Positions 1-9,080 of a DNA stretch of 64,000 nt are shown in pieces. Source of the DNA: Clostridium estertheticum subsp. estertheticum. GTDB taxonomy: Bacteria; Bacillota; Clostridia; Clostridiales; Clostridiaceae. Below the pieces are notes generated by a model, which saw nothing but the letters and a program-made list of their open reading frames with translations, was not told the origin of the DNA and did no database searches. The position numbers and the translations under genes were made by a program. Each line of letters opens with the position of its first letter. The stretch's first letter is position 1. The stretch covers positions 3,277,001 to 3,341,000 of the forward strand of contig NZ_CP015756.1 of assembly GCF_001877035.1 (NCBI RefSeq), read 5' to 3'.

Positions 1-474
1 TTCTACACCAGTTCTTAGTTCATCCCCACCACCTTCAACCGAAAGAGCTCTTTCTAAGTTATCGAGTACTGGTAGAATTTCTTTTAAAACATCTGCACAA
101 GCATCTGTGTATATGTTTTGTTTTTCTTTTATTGTTCTTTTTCTAAAGTTTTCATACTCTGCAGTTGTTCTTAAAAGTTTATCCTTAAAAGAATCCAAAT
201 TATCTTGTAAATTTTTGTTTTCCGCTTCTAGTTTCTTTTTACTTTTTCTCATATCTTTCTCTTTATCACTTTCTAAAAGTTCTTCAACTTCTTCATCTTC
301 CTCTACTATTTCAGCATCTTCTAATACTTCAGCTTCTTCTAATGTTTTATCTAAGGTATCCTCAGTCTCTTTTTTACTTTCCTTAACTTCGTTAGCATTA
401 CCTGCTAAACTGGAATCTTCATTTGAAAACTTTGTGTTTTCTTCGTCTAATATTTCTTCATTATTCGTATTCAC
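1..474 (-). CDS. grpE: GrpE nucleotide exchange factor, C-terminus beyond window edge
   Basis: Co-chaperone that releases ADP from DnaK. The 158 visible codons hold an acidic tail (about residues 10-75, rich in Glu and Asp), a coiled-coil stretch (about 76-120) and the start of the GrpE core (LLRTTAEYENFRKRT, then VLPVLDNLERAL is approximated by ILPVLDNLERAL). The beta domain lies beyond base 1. The start is GTG at 474, nine bases after GGAGG; an ATG just upstream in another frame stops after three codons. It follows hrcA by 44 bp and is the second gene of the hrcA-grpE-dnaK-dnaJ heat-shock operon, under the CIRCE site ahead of hrcA. Confidence 0.95.
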   Translation of the reverse strand, partial: MNTNNEEILDEENTKFSNEDSSLAGNANEVKESKKETEDTLDKTLEEAEVLEDAEIVEEDEEVEELLESDKEKDMRKSKKKLEAENKNLQDNLDSFKDKLLRTTAEYENFRKRTIKEKQNIYTDACADVLKEILPVLDNLERALSVEGGGDELRTGVE

Positions 475-518
475 TCAATCATTCCTCCAAATCTTGCTCA
501 AAATAAATCTTTAAAATT

Positions 519-1565
519 TTATTTATGATCATCATAAATTTGAGCTATATTATCATTTAATTCTTTAACTACTCCCGTTAATACTGATATAACTTTTCCA
601 TAGGGAATTCTTGTTGGCCCTATAACTCCAATGGATCCAAGCGGTACTCCAGAAGCGCTATAAACTGCTGTTATAATACTACACTCCCTTGCACACTCAA
701 CAAAATTTTCCCCACCAATTTTAATTGTAATATTAGAAATATTGTCGTAAGTACCTAGTAAGCTATTTATACTCTCTTTATTGTCTACCAATACTAAGAA
801 CTCTCGAGCTTTAGTTATATTATTATATTCTGGGTAATTAAATATATTAGCAGCGCCTTGAATATAAACTTCCGAAGACTCAACCCCAGATAAACTATCA
901 TATAATGCTGGAATAATACCTGCAAATATTTCTTCATAAGAAGCTAAATCGCTTTTTAGATTATTGATAACTTCTAAGTTTATCTGTTCTATTGTAAGTC
1001 TTCCTAATCTAAAGTTAAGTATATTAGTAAGTTTTTCTATAGTTGCAATGCCAATTGGCTTACTAACTTTTATAACATTGTTTTTGATAATACCACTATC
1101 TGTAATAATTACAAACAAAATGCTTATAAAATCTAAATTCATTAGCTGAATATATTTTATACAGCTTTTTTGAACAGAAGGTGCTTTCACTATAGATGTA
1201 AGATTTGTAAGAAGAGAAAGCATTTGTGTTGCTTGCTTAACAATTTTATCAACCTCATATAATGCAGCATTAATAAGATGATTTTTAATCATATATTCTT
1301 CCTCAGAAGATAACTTTGTAAGTTCCATAAGTCTATCAACATATAACCTATAACCTTTATCTGATGGTTTTCTACCAGATGAGGTATGTATATGTTCAAT
1401 ATATCCCATTTCTTCCAGGTCTGACATTTCATTTCTTATTGTAGCCGAACTAATACCTAAATCATACTTTTTAGCTATGGTTCTGGACCCTACAGGCTCA
1501 CCATTATTTATATAATCTGTTATTATAGCCTGAAGTATTTTAATTTTTCTTTCATCCATTTCCAT
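519..1565 (-). CDS. hrcA: Heat-inducible transcription repressor HrcA
   Basis: Repressor of class I heat-shock genes; it binds CIRCE and its activity depends on GroEL (family knowledge). 348 aa, the usual length. The N-terminal winged helix (about 1-75) contains SSATIRNEMSDLEEMGYI, the typical recognition region, followed by the TSSGRKPSDKGYRLYVD stretch and the GAF-like and dimerisation domains. The ATG at 1565 has a GAGGTGA ribosome site five bases upstream. A perfect CIRCE palindrome lies 17 bp upstream, so the gene is autoregulated. It is the first gene of the operon with grpE; hemW and lepA lie upstream on the same strand but hrcA has its own promoter. Confidence 0.97.
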   Translation of the reverse strand: MEMDERKIKILQAIITDYINNGEPVGSRTIAKKYDLGISSATIRNEMSDLEEMGYIEHIHTSSGRKPSDKGYRLYVDRLMELTKLSSEEEYMIKNHLINAALYEVDKIVKQATQMLSLLTNLTSIVKAPSVQKSCIKYIQLMNLDFISILFVIITDSGIIKNNVIKVSKPIGIATIEKLTNILNFRLGRLTIEQINLEVINNLKSDLASYEEIFAGIIPALYDSLSGVESSEVYIQGAANIFNYPEYNNITKAREFLVLVDNKESINSLLGTYDNISNITIKIGGENFVECARECSIITAVYSASGVPLGSIGVIGPTRIPYGKVISVLTGVVKELNDNIAQIYDDHK

Positions 1566-1581
1566 AATATCACCTCTTTTA

Positions 1582-1608
1582 TTAGCACTCGCTTCCGTTG
1601 AGTGCTAA
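1582..1608 (-). promoter_or_regulatory. CIRCE operator (HrcA binding site)
   Basis: Perfect inverted repeat TTAGCACTC-N9-GAGTGCTAA, identical to the CIRCE consensus. It lies between the hrcA promoter and the hrcA start codon, so it works both on DNA and in the 5' leader. It is the operator for autoregulated hrcA-grpE-dnaK-dnaJ expression. Confidence 0.98.
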
Positions 1609-1621
1609 CGGGTATACATTT

Positions 1622-1650
1622 AAGTTATCATTTATTATGGTTTTTGTCAA
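1622..1650 (-). promoter_or_regulatory. Sigma-A promoter of hrcA
   Basis: On the minus strand TTGACA (1650-1645) and TAACTT (1627-1622) are 17 bp apart. The expected transcript start falls just before the CIRCE element, as in other class I heat-shock operons. The -35 is perfect and the -10 is weak. Confidence 0.7.
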
Positions 1651-1778
1651 TAATCTTGTTTTTTTAATATAGCTATTTTACAAAGTTTATTTTGAACTAT
1701 ATTTAAAATGCTCTATTTTCCTTCAATTTACTACCTAAGACGTTAAAAAGCAAAATTTCTTATTAAGATTACTATAAT

Positions 1779-2900
1779 TTATAATAAAAACTCTGCCATA
1801 ATTACGTTCGATACTTCAATACCCTCATATGTTAAAAAAATATTATCTGTACTTTCTATCATAAAACCAGTACTTGTGTATTTATTAATTACATCGTAAT
1901 AAACATCATACATATTTTTATGAAATCTTTTCTTGAATTCACTTTTATTTACACCCTTTGTTTTTCTAAGTCCCATGAACATAAACTCTTCCATATTATC
2001 TTTAAATGAATTTTTCATTTTTTCAACTATCGCAGTGTTGTCATTATTCATTTTTTCAATATATTTTTCTATATTTTCTTCATTTCTATACCTAAAACCG
2101 TCACTATACGAATGAGAAGCAGCTCCACACCCAATATATTCATCTAATTCCCAATATACTAGATTATGTCTACATTTTTTATTCCTTTTCGAAAAGTTTG
2201 AGATCTCATATTGTATATATCCTTTTTTCCTTAAAACTTCTATTGTCTTCGCATACATAGTTCTGTCTATTTCCTCATCTGGGAGATTTAATGTACCTTT
2301 TTCAAATCTTTTATAAAATTCTGTTCCCTCTTCTACAATTAAACTATAGCAAGATAAATGCTCTGGATTAAGCTTAGTTATATTATCTAATGTCTCTGTC
2401 CATTGACTTATAGTTTGTGATGGAAGTCCAAACATCAAATCTACATTTATGTTATCAAATCCTAATTCTCTAGCCATTTCAAAGCTTTGTTTAAAATCTT
2501 CTATAGTATGAATTCTTCCAAGCTCTTTTAAAAGTGAATCCTGCCAGGCTTGAAGTCCGATACTAAGTCTATTCACTCCCATTTCTTTTAGGAAGTTCAA
2601 TATTTCTTTTGTAAATGTTCCTGGATTTCCCTCCACCGTAAACTCTAAATCATCACATATATCTAATGTATCAATACTTTTTTTTATTATTTTCCAGCCC
2701 GCTAAAGATAAATAGGTGGGAGTTCCCCCACCTATAAAAATAGTTTTTATTTTTTTATTCTTTATACTATATATTTCATTTGCGAGTGCTGCAGCATAAT
2801 CAACCATACAATCCTCTTTGCCAGCTAGTGATGGAAAATCACAATATAAACACTTCTGCTTACAAAAGGGAATATGAATATATAAAGCAACCTTCTTCAT
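1779..2900 (-). CDS. hemW: HemW-type radical SAM heme chaperone
   Basis: Radical SAM protein of the HemN/HemW family, formerly annotated as oxygen-independent coproporphyrinogen oxidase; HemW members bind heme. 373 aa. The [4Fe-4S]-SAM motif is C13-x3-C17-x2-C20, followed by the GGGTPT motif near residue 57. The sequence CxxxCxxC without the extra HemN cysteine and the short length favour HemW over HemN. The ATG is preceded by GAGGA. It sits between lepA and hrcA, the usual clostridial order. Assignment to HemW rather than HemN is family inference. Confidence 0.88.
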   Translation of the reverse strand: MKKVALYIHIPFCKQKCLYCDFPSLAGKEDCMVDYAAALANEIYSIKNKKIKTIFIGGGTPTYLSLAGWKIIKKSIDTLDICDDLEFTVEGNPGTFTKEILNFLKEMGVNRLSIGLQAWQDSLLKELGRIHTIEDFKQSFEMARELGFDNINVDLMFGLPSQTISQWTETLDNITKLNPEHLSCYSLIVEEGTEFYKRFEKGTLNLPDEEIDRTMYAKTIEVLRKKGYIQYEISNFSKRNKKCRHNLVYWELDEYIGCGAASHSYSDGFRYRNEENIEKYIEKMNNDNTAIVEKMKNSFKDNMEEFMFMGLRKTKGVNKSEFKKRFHKNMYDVYYDVINKYTSTGFMIESTDNIFLTYEGIEVSNVIMAEFLL

Positions 2901-2916
2901 GTTTTATCCTCACTTT

Positions 2917-2981
2917 AATTATCTTTTTCAAACTACTAATCATCTTTTTCAAAGCAGTTAGTCATCTTCTTCGAAGATACT
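2917..2981. repeat. Three imperfect tandem repeats of 21-22 bp
   Basis: Units at 2917-2937, 2938-2959 and 2960-2981 share the core ATCTTTTTCAAA or close variants (third unit ATCTTCTTCGAA). They fill the gap between the lepA stop codon and hemW, and the third unit covers the lepA stop. No function is evident; the repeats look like local slippage or duplication of an intergenic segment. Confidence 0.7.
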
Positions 2982-4785
2982 AGTCTACTTTAAGTATCGC
3001 CATGAATGCTTCTTGTGGAACTTCTACACTTCCAACTTGTCGCATTCTCTTTTTACCTTCTTTTTGCTTTGATAATAATTTTTTCTTTCTTGAAATATCT
3101 CCACCATAACATTTAGCTAAAACATCTTTTCTTAGAGCTTTTACAGTTTCTCTTGCAATTACCTTTGAATTTATAGATGCTTGTATTGGTATTTCAAACA
3201 TTTGTCTTGGTATATGTTCTTTTAATTTTTCAGCCATAATTCTACCTCTATGCCCAGCTGATTCTTCTGGAACAATCATGGACAAAGCATCAACTTTTTC
3301 TCCCTTGAGTAAAATATCTAGCTTTACAAGATTTGCGGTTACATATCCCTTTACTTCATAGTCAAAGGATGCATAACCTTTTGTTCTTGATTTTAGAGCA
3401 TCAAAAAAGTCATATACTATTTCATTAAGTGGCAAATCATAATTTACCACAACTCTAGTGGTTTCTATATATTGCATATCAATATATACGCCCCTCTTTT
3501 GTTGGCATAACTCCATAACTGATCCAAGATACTCTGATGGTGTTATGATAGATGCTTTAACTATTGGTTCTTCCATATACCTAATTTCTGTAGGTTCTGG
3601 AAGATTAGTAGGATTTGTTATCTCTATTAATTCTCCACTAGTTTTCATTACTTTATATATAACTGATGGTGCTGTCGTAATGATATCTAAATTAAATTCT
3701 CGCTCGATTCTTTCTTGTATTATTTCCATATGAAGAAGGCCTAAGAATCCACATCTAAATCCAAAACCTAAGGCAATAGATGTCTCTGGTTCAAACCCTA
3801 ATGCTGCATCATTTAACTGAAGTCTTTCTAGCGCCTCTTTTAATTCTCCATACCTTGCACCATCTATAGGATAAATACCACTAAATACCATTGGAATCGC
3901 TGGTTTATATCCATTAAGCGCCTTTAATGCTGGCCTATCAGCTTCTGTTACAGTATCACCAACACGTGCATCCCTAACATTTTTTATAGAAGCAGTTATA
4001 TATCCAACATCACCAGCACTTAACATTGCTACCGGGAGATAGTTTGGAACAAACACTCCAACTTCTACTACCTCGTATACCTTATTAGTATTCATTAGCT
4101 TAATTTTTGTTCCTGGTTTAACTATGCCGTCTTTAATTCTTACATAACATACTACACCTTTATAACTATCATAAAAAGAGTCAAAAATCAAAGCCTTAAG
4201 TGGTGCTTCTTCATCCCCACTAGGTGGTGAAATTTTCTTTACTACAGCTTCTAAAACATCTTCTATATTAAGTCCAGTTTTTGCCGAAATTCTTGGAGCA
4301 TCCAGGGCTTCAATACCTATTACATCCTCAATTTCCTTAATTACTTCGTCCGGCCTTGCACTAGGAAGATCTATTTTATTGATAACTGGCGCAATATCAA
4401 GGTCATTATCTAATGCAAGATAACAGTTTGCTAAAGTTTGAGCTTGAATTCCTTGTGACGCATCAACTACAAGTACAGCGCCCTCGCAAGCAGCTAAACT
4501 TCTTGAAACCTCATAATTAAAATCCACATGACCCGGAGTATCTATAAGATTGAATATATATTCTTCTCCATTCTCCCTTTTATAAACGAGCCTTGCCGGT
4601 TGAGACTTTATAGTAATTCCTCTTTCTCTTTCTAAATCCATATTATCAAGTACTTGCTCTTCCATTTCTCTTTTAGTTAAAGTACCTGTCTTTTCTAGTA
4701 ATCTATCTGCAAGAGTAGACTTGCCGTGATCAATATGTGCAACTATTGAAAAATTCCTTATGTACTTTTGTCTATTACTCTGCAT
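2980..4785 (-). CDS. lepA: Elongation factor 4 (LepA), back-translocating GTPase
   Basis: Ribosome-associated GTPase that remodels post-translocation ribosomes. 601 aa, full length. G1 is AHIDHGKST at residues 16-24, G3 is DTPGHVDF near 80, G4 is NKID near 135. The EF4-specific C-terminal domain is present ([12 protein letters not shown], then [12 protein letters not shown] and [20 protein letters not shown]). It precedes hemW by 79 bp and shares its direction. Confidence 0.98.
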   Translation of the reverse strand: MQSNRQKYIRNFSIVAHIDHGKSTLADRLLEKTGTLTKREMEEQVLDNMDLERERGITIKSQPARLVYKRENGEEYIFNLIDTPGHVDFNYEVSRSLAACEGAVLVVDASQGIQAQTLANCYLALDNDLDIAPVINKIDLPSARPDEVIKEIEDVIGIEALDAPRISAKTGLNIEDVLEAVVKKISPPSGDEEAPLKALIFDSFYDSYKGVVCYVRIKDGIVKPGTKIKLMNTNKVYEVVEVGVFVPNYLPVAMLSAGDVGYITASIKNVRDARVGDTVTEADRPALKALNGYKPAIPMVFSGIYPIDGARYGELKEALERLQLNDAALGFEPETSIALGFGFRCGFLGLLHMEIIQERIEREFNLDIITTAPSVIYKVMKTSGELIEITNPTNLPEPTEIRYMEEPIVKASIITPSEYLGSVMELCQQKRGVYIDMQYIETTRVVVNYDLPLNEIVYDFFDALKSRTKGYASFDYEVKGYVTANLVKLDILLKGEKVDALSMIVPEESAGHRGRIMAEKLKEHIPRQMFEIPIQASINSKVIARETVKALRKDVLAKCYGGDISRKKKLLSKQKEGKKRMRQVGSVEVPQEAFMAILKVD

Positions 4786-4844
4786 TAATTTTTACCCCCG
4801 TTGTACTATATGTTAATTTTTTTTGATTTTATACATCTACTTGA

Positions 4845-4875
4845 ATTATATCATAATTATATCTGTTTTTGTCAA
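4845..4875 (-). promoter_or_regulatory. Probable lepA promoter
   Basis: Minus strand TTGACA (4875-4870) and TATAAT (4850-4845), 19 bp apart. Both boxes are perfect but the spacer is about two bases longer than ideal; another TATAAT-like match lies within it. The leader to the lepA ATG is about 55 nt. Confidence 0.55.
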
Positions 4876-4926
4876 TGCATTGTTATTTTACGTGATACTT
4901 TATTTAATCAATATGTTACCCTTATA

Positions 4927-5184
4927 TTATTTCATAAAAATTTCATTATAAGTGTCAATACATTTTTCTTTAATATTATAAAAGAATTTACCATTTGTAT
5001 AAAAAACATATCCCTTCGTCTCTATTCTAAAATCTAAAGGGTTTAATTTAAAATTCATTGTAAATTTCGACTTTTCTTTTACAAGTTCAGGTTTGTTAAT
5101 ATTAACTTCAACAAATCCATAAATAAGTATAGAAAAACAAATAACTAGTATAAATATGTATTTAATAATACCTTTTTTCAACAT
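4927..5184 (-). CDS. Small membrane-anchored or secreted protein, function unknown
   Basis: 85 aa, not recognised. Residues about 7-26 form one hydrophobic segment after a KK pair, so the protein is either anchored with its C-terminus outside or has an uncleaved signal. The remainder is charged and soluble. An AGGGGGC ribosome site sits ten bases before the ATG, which supports translation, but that region is also part of a large hairpin (5185-5257). It lies between spoIIP and lepA on the same strand. Confidence 0.6.
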   Translation of the reverse strand: MLKKGIIKYIFILVICFSILIYGFVEVNINKPELVKEKSKFTMNFKLNPLDFRIETKGYVFYTNGKFFYNIKEKCIDTYNEIFMK

Positions 5185-5257
5185 AAAAAGTGCCCCCTAT
5201 TCTCTTAAGCAGATAATACTTAATTATTATCTGCTCATTATTAAGGATGCACTTTTT
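5185..5257 (-). promoter_or_regulatory. Nested hairpin between spoIIP and the 85-aa gene
   Basis: An outer 9-bp stem pairs 5249-5257 with 5185-5193 (AAAAAGTGC with GCACTTTTT), and a perfect inner 10-bp stem pairs 5209-5218 with 5225-5234 around a 6-nt loop. Read on the minus strand the outer stem ends in CTTTTT and the next base is the ATG of the 85-aa gene. It probably ends the spoIIP transcript; it may also control access to the downstream ribosome site. Confidence 0.6.
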
Positions 5258-5269
5258 ATAATAATTTAT

Positions 5270-6409
5270 TCATTTTTTTCCATTTAATTGTTCCGCTATT
5301 ATTCTTGATAGATATTTACCTGTATTTTTTACTTCTTGGATGTTATTACTATTTGCGCCTACTTCAATTAAAAGTGCGTTATTGCTTCTATCTTGATTAT
5401 AAAAACCCATGCCCCAGTGATAAACCCAAATTGATTCATCGCGTATAAGCCCTGGATATAATCTATTTGATATTGACATCATAGAATCTATTAATTTCTT
5501 CTGCTGTGCATATCTAGGATTCTTATCTGTTACTACAAACATAAATCGTGCAACATTCTCACCATTCAATTTTGTAATTAACGTCTTCTTGTTGTCTATA
5601 CTATCTCTATGTAAATCAATAATCAAATCAAATTTTTCATATAACTTTAAATACTTATCTAAAGTAACTCCAGACTTTTTATAAGCATTTTTGTAATCTC
5701 CTGTATCATTTACATTCTTATCATGTATAACTGAAATTCCATAATTTTTCTCTAGGTTTTCGGTTATTACATCGCCTACAGCAACTACACTTCTAGATTG
5801 ATCTAAACTCTCAGTATCTTTAGTTTTATCCGTGTCAGAAGTTAGATAAGCTTCAGATGTATGAGAATGATATATAAGTACTCGAGGCTTGGCCTTATTT
5901 AACGTACCTTTCAAAGTAGAGTCATATAATTTTGATACCACATTAGTAACCTTCGTCTTATTTACCTGCTTATCATCTAAATTAAAAGAATTAAGGCTAA
6001 ATGTATTTGAATTCTTTACATCCGTGATAATTTCATTTTTATCTAAATAAGCTATTTCCTTTATAACTATTGATATAGGATTCGAAATATCAATTCCTAG
6101 AAATGATAAAACTACTGAATCCTTTGTGTTTTCACCGTTTGTATCCTCTCCCTTTACATACGATGCCTTCATTACAGATAAAACATTATTAATAACCTTA
6201 ATATGAAAATAGTTTCTATAATTTTCTCCACAATCTGCCTTCGCACTTTTAGGCAAAATTACTCCTAATAAAAAAATAGTGAGCAATGTGAAAACACAAA
6301 AAAACATTCTCACATTACCACTTTTTTTAATGGAATTTTTAAAGAAAATCATTTTTTCACTTAACCTAATCTTATTTTTCCCTCTAAAACTTATACCTCT
6401 ATAACCCAT
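5270..6409 (-). CDS. spoIIP: Stage II sporulation protein P
   Basis: Cell wall amidase/endopeptidase of the SpoIIDMP engulfment machine, active in the mother cell. 379 aa. One transmembrane segment (about 36-55) precedes the extracellular domain. The zinc amidase signature is visible: VLIYHSHTSEAYL, then DLHRDSID, then NALLIEVGANSNN. The ATG follows GGGGGAT. It lies 54 bp after gpr on the same strand, the common clostridial gpr-spoIIP pair. Confidence 0.95.
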   Translation of the reverse strand: MGYRGISFRGKNKIRLSEKMIFFKNSIKKSGNVRMFFCVFTLLTIFLLGVILPKSAKADCGENYRNYFHIKVINNVLSVMKASYVKGEDTNGENTKDSVVLSFLGIDISNPISIVIKEIAYLDKNEIITDVKNSNTFSLNSFNLDDKQVNKTKVTNVVSKLYDSTLKGTLNKAKPRVLIYHSHTSEAYLTSDTDKTKDTESLDQSRSVVAVGDVITENLEKNYGISVIHDKNVNDTGDYKNAYKKSGVTLDKYLKLYEKFDLIIDLHRDSIDNKKTLITKLNGENVARFMFVVTDKNPRYAQQKKLIDSMMSISNRLYPGLIRDESIWVYHWGMGFYNQDRSNNALLIEVGANSNNIQEVKNTGKYLSRIIAEQLNGKK

Positions 6410-6463
6410 TTTTATCCCCCCTGTTTATATAATATATATATGAGGGAATCTGAATAGTTATTA

Positions 6464-7438
6464 CTAATTTAAATACTTATTTATGTCCTCTAAGTCTAAC
6501 GCTGGTTGCAATGCTATATTAATTCCATTAGCAATTATTTTAGAAACAGAGCTTATAACCATATCTATTTCCTTTGGTGTAACAACAAGATTGCCTACAT
6601 AAGGATTTAATATCTCAGCAATCATCTTTTGTTTTTCCACTTTATCAATGGATTTTAACATATTGTAAAATTCTTTACCTTCATTTGCAGATTTAATCAT
6701 CTCATCAAGTACTAAATCAATAGTATCATTTGCAAGTGTTGCAGCATCTACTACTGTTGGTATCCCAATTGCAATGACTGGCACACCTAATGTTTTTTCA
6801 CTTATTTCCATCCTTCTATTTCCAATTCCTGCACCTGGAGAAATTCCAGATGTCCCTATCTGGATAGTTCTATTCACCCTATTCATTTTTCTAGAAGCTA
6901 ATGCATCAATACAAATCACTAAATTGGGTTTAATCCTCTCCACAATGCCACGAATAATTTCACCAGTTTCCATACCTGTTATTCCAAGAACACCAGGAGA
7001 TATTGCACATACAGGACGTATACCCTCATCTATAGAATCTGGCACTAATTGTTTTAAATGCCTAGTAACCATTATTTTCGATACAACTTTGGGTCCTACA
7101 GCATCTGGGGTAACATTCCAATTACCAAGGCCAACTACTAGGGCCGTCATACTGTCATCCAATTTTATTAGCGGTGATAGAACCTCTCCCATTACTACAC
7201 TTACTCTATCCATAGCATCACCATCATAATGAACAAATTCCGGGATATCAATAGTTATATATGTACCTTTTGGTTTTCCCATCATTTTTTCTCCGATATC
7301 ACTTACTATTCTTACATTAGTAATTTTAATATCTTCCCTATTGTACTCTTCTACATCAACACCAGGCATTTCGCCATTATTTTTTTCTTTGTATATTTCT
7401 TTAGCTTCTACAGCTAAGTCCGTTCTTATACTTATCAT
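6464..7438 (-). CDS. gpr: Germination protease GPR
   Basis: Aspartic-type endopeptidase that starts breakdown of small acid-soluble spore proteins during germination; made as a zymogen in the forespore. 324 aa. The N-terminal propeptide begins MISIRTDLAVEAKEIY; the core has VGLGNWNVTPDAVGPKV and GIGNRRMEI stretches typical of the family. The ATG follows GAGGTGAA. First gene of the gpr-spoIIP unit. Confidence 0.96.
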   Translation of the reverse strand: MISIRTDLAVEAKEIYKEKNNGEMPGVDVEEYNREDIKITNVRIVSDIGEKMMGKPKGTYITIDIPEFVHYDGDAMDRVSVVMGEVLSPLIKLDDSMTALVVGLGNWNVTPDAVGPKVVSKIMVTRHLKQLVPDSIDEGIRPVCAISPGVLGITGMETGEIIRGIVERIKPNLVICIDALASRKMNRVNRTIQIGTSGISPGAGIGNRRMEISEKTLGVPVIAIGIPTVVDAATLANDTIDLVLDEMIKSANEGKEFYNMLKSIDKVEKQKMIAEILNPYVGNLVVTPKEIDMVISSVSKIIANGINIALQPALDLEDINKYLN

Positions 7439-7574
7439 AATTTCACCTCAACTACATTTTTATTATTATCCTTTCCTAATAGTATTTTCTTATTCTTAAA
7501 AAGTTTATTTTAAGCTTTCTACCTCATTTAAATAAGTCTTATACTAAAATTTATGTATATAGATTAATTTACCC

Positions 7575-7603
7575 TTGAAGTGCTTATATTTTAATGCTAT
7601 AAT
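7575..7603 (+). promoter_or_regulatory. rpsT promoter
   Basis: TTGAAG (7575-7580) and a perfect TATAAT (7598-7603) with a 17-bp spacer. The transcript would carry a leader of about 78 nt that contains a 7-bp hairpin (GCAGTTT 7633-7639 with AAACTGC 7645-7651) before the GGGGGGTG ribosome site. Confidence 0.8.
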
Positions 7604-7687
7604 ACTAGTTGATTAATTAAATAGATTCGTATGCAGTTTCCCCAAAACTGCTGACACGTTATTAAATACAAAGGGGGGTGAAAATTA

Positions 7688-7960
7688 ATGGCAAATATTA
7701 AATCAGCAAAAAAAAGAATTAAAATTACTGCAGTTAAAACAGAAAGAAATACAATGATTAAATCTGCTTTAAAAACTAAGGTTAAAAAATTTGAAACAGC
7801 ACTAGTTACTGGTGATGTTGCAGAAGCTAAGGTTACATATGCATCTGTAGTTAAAGCTTTAGACATGGCTGTAACAAAAGGAATACTTCACATAAACAAA
7901 GCAGCAAGAAGAAAATCAAGACTTGCAGCAAGATTAAACGCTTTAAGTTTAGCAGCATAA
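7688..7960 (+). CDS. rpsT: 30S ribosomal protein S20
   Basis: Small-subunit protein bS20. 90 aa, normal length, strongly basic, starting [12 protein letters not shown] and ending with the conserved [15 protein letters not shown] helix. It is the only plus-strand gene in the first 15 kb and is monocistronic, with its own promoter and terminator. Hairpin structure in the leader could allow autoregulation, which is inference. Confidence 0.98.
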   Translation: MANIKSAKKRIKITAVKTERNTMIKSALKTKVKKFETALVTGDVAEAKVTYASVVKALDMAVTKGILHINKAARRKSRLAARLNALSLAA

Positions 7961-7962
7961 TA

Positions 7963-7989
7963 AAAAACCGGTGATTTACACCGGTTTTT
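7963..7989 (+). terminator. rpsT intrinsic terminator, probably bidirectional
   Basis: Perfect 11-bp stem AAAAACCGGTG / CACCGGTTTTT with a 5-nt loop. The A-tract and T-tract on both sides let it serve rpsT and, on the other strand, holA, which ends at 8046. Confidence 0.9.
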
Positions 7990-8045
7990 CTATTTTTTTT
8001 GTTTATTTATTTTTATAATTAAAATTTAAATCATCTCCTGGGCAG

Positions 8046-9080
8046 CTACATTACCGTCTTTACCATAAAGACTTCAATATTTGTTTTATCATCAGTTGAA
8101 GTACTTTTTAAAACTTTTTCTGTTTCAAGACATAGTTCAATATTTCTTTTTAACCTTTTCATAGTAAATTTATTACTCTGCGAAATCATTTTTTCACAAA
8201 CGTATGGATGAAGCCTTAATTCACTTGACAAAAGCTCCTTTGTTTTCCCATTTTCAGTACCTAATTTTATATTAAATAAAAGATTAAACTGCCTTGTTAC
8301 CATAAATAATATAAATGGTATTTTCTCTCCCCTATATATAAGTTCATTTAAAATGTCTAGAGCCCTCTTTATATTCTTCTGAGACAAAAAATCAACTAAA
8401 TTAAAAATATCATTTTCACTCTTTTGAGGCATCATTGCCAAAATATCTTTTTTAGTAATCTCTTTTCCATTTGCAAATGATACTAGTTTTTCTACTTCAT
8501 TTATTATAATATTCATATTGTTATCTACCTGAGAACAAAACAAAACAAGTTCTGATTTTCCGATTTTTGCTCCAGCACCTTCAAATAAATTTTTACATAT
8601 TTTCTGAAGAGATTCACCTTTTAATTTATCAACTTTTATCACACATGCTTTTTTGTCTAGTTTTTTGATTTTGTTACTCGGTTTTTCCCTATCGCTTAAA
8701 AAAGTATAATATATAATCAATATACATTGAGGCGGTGGATTTTTTAAATATTCATTTAGCATAAGAAAATTTTTATTTTTCAAATCATTAGAATTCTTAG
8801 TTCCTGAATTGTCCTCTAAAAAGGTTGCCCTATATACAACCACTACCTTTTTATCACTCATAAACGGCATAGTTTCACAAGCATCACTAATTGTCTCAAA
8901 ATCTGTTTTACTACCATCAAATTTCGAATAATTTAGATCAATAAAATTTTTGTCTAGTACACTATTTGTTATATATTCAACATGATCTTTTATTAACTTT
9001 TCATCTGATCCACAAAATATATAACAACTATCTAATTCATGTTTTTTAATCTTTTTTTCAAGCTCTGCATAATTAATCAA
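8046..9080 (-). CDS. holA: DNA polymerase III subunit delta
   Basis: Clamp-loader subunit that opens the beta clamp. 344 aa, standard length. N-terminal region carries the family pattern YIFCGSDEKLIKDHV near residue 20 and the later FNLVDFLSQKNIKRAL block. The start is TTG at 9080, ten bases after GGAGG, and overlaps the 3' end of comEC by 8 bp, so the two are translationally linked. This comEC-holA order is common in Firmicutes. Confidence 0.93.
   Translation of the reverse strand: MINYAELEKKIKKHELDSCYIFCGSDEKLIKDHVEYITNSVLDKNFIDLNYSKFDGSKTDFETISDACETMPFMSDKKVVVVYRATFLEDNSGTKNSNDLKNKNFLMLNEYLKNPPPQCILIIYYTFLSDREKPSNKIKKLDKKACVIKVDKLKGESLQKICKNLFEGAGAKIGKSELVLFCSQVDNNMNIIINEVEKLVSFANGKEITKKDILAMMPQKSENDIFNLVDFLSQKNIKRALDILNELIYRGEKIPFILFMVTRQFNLLFNIKLGTENGKTKELLSSELRLHPYVCEKMISQSNKFTMKRLKRNIELCLETEKVLKSTSTDDKTNIEVFMVKTVM

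Noticed and set aside
6774-7229. Long plus-strand frame inside gpr
   Set aside because: It is the antisense of a strongly conserved gene and has no start signals.
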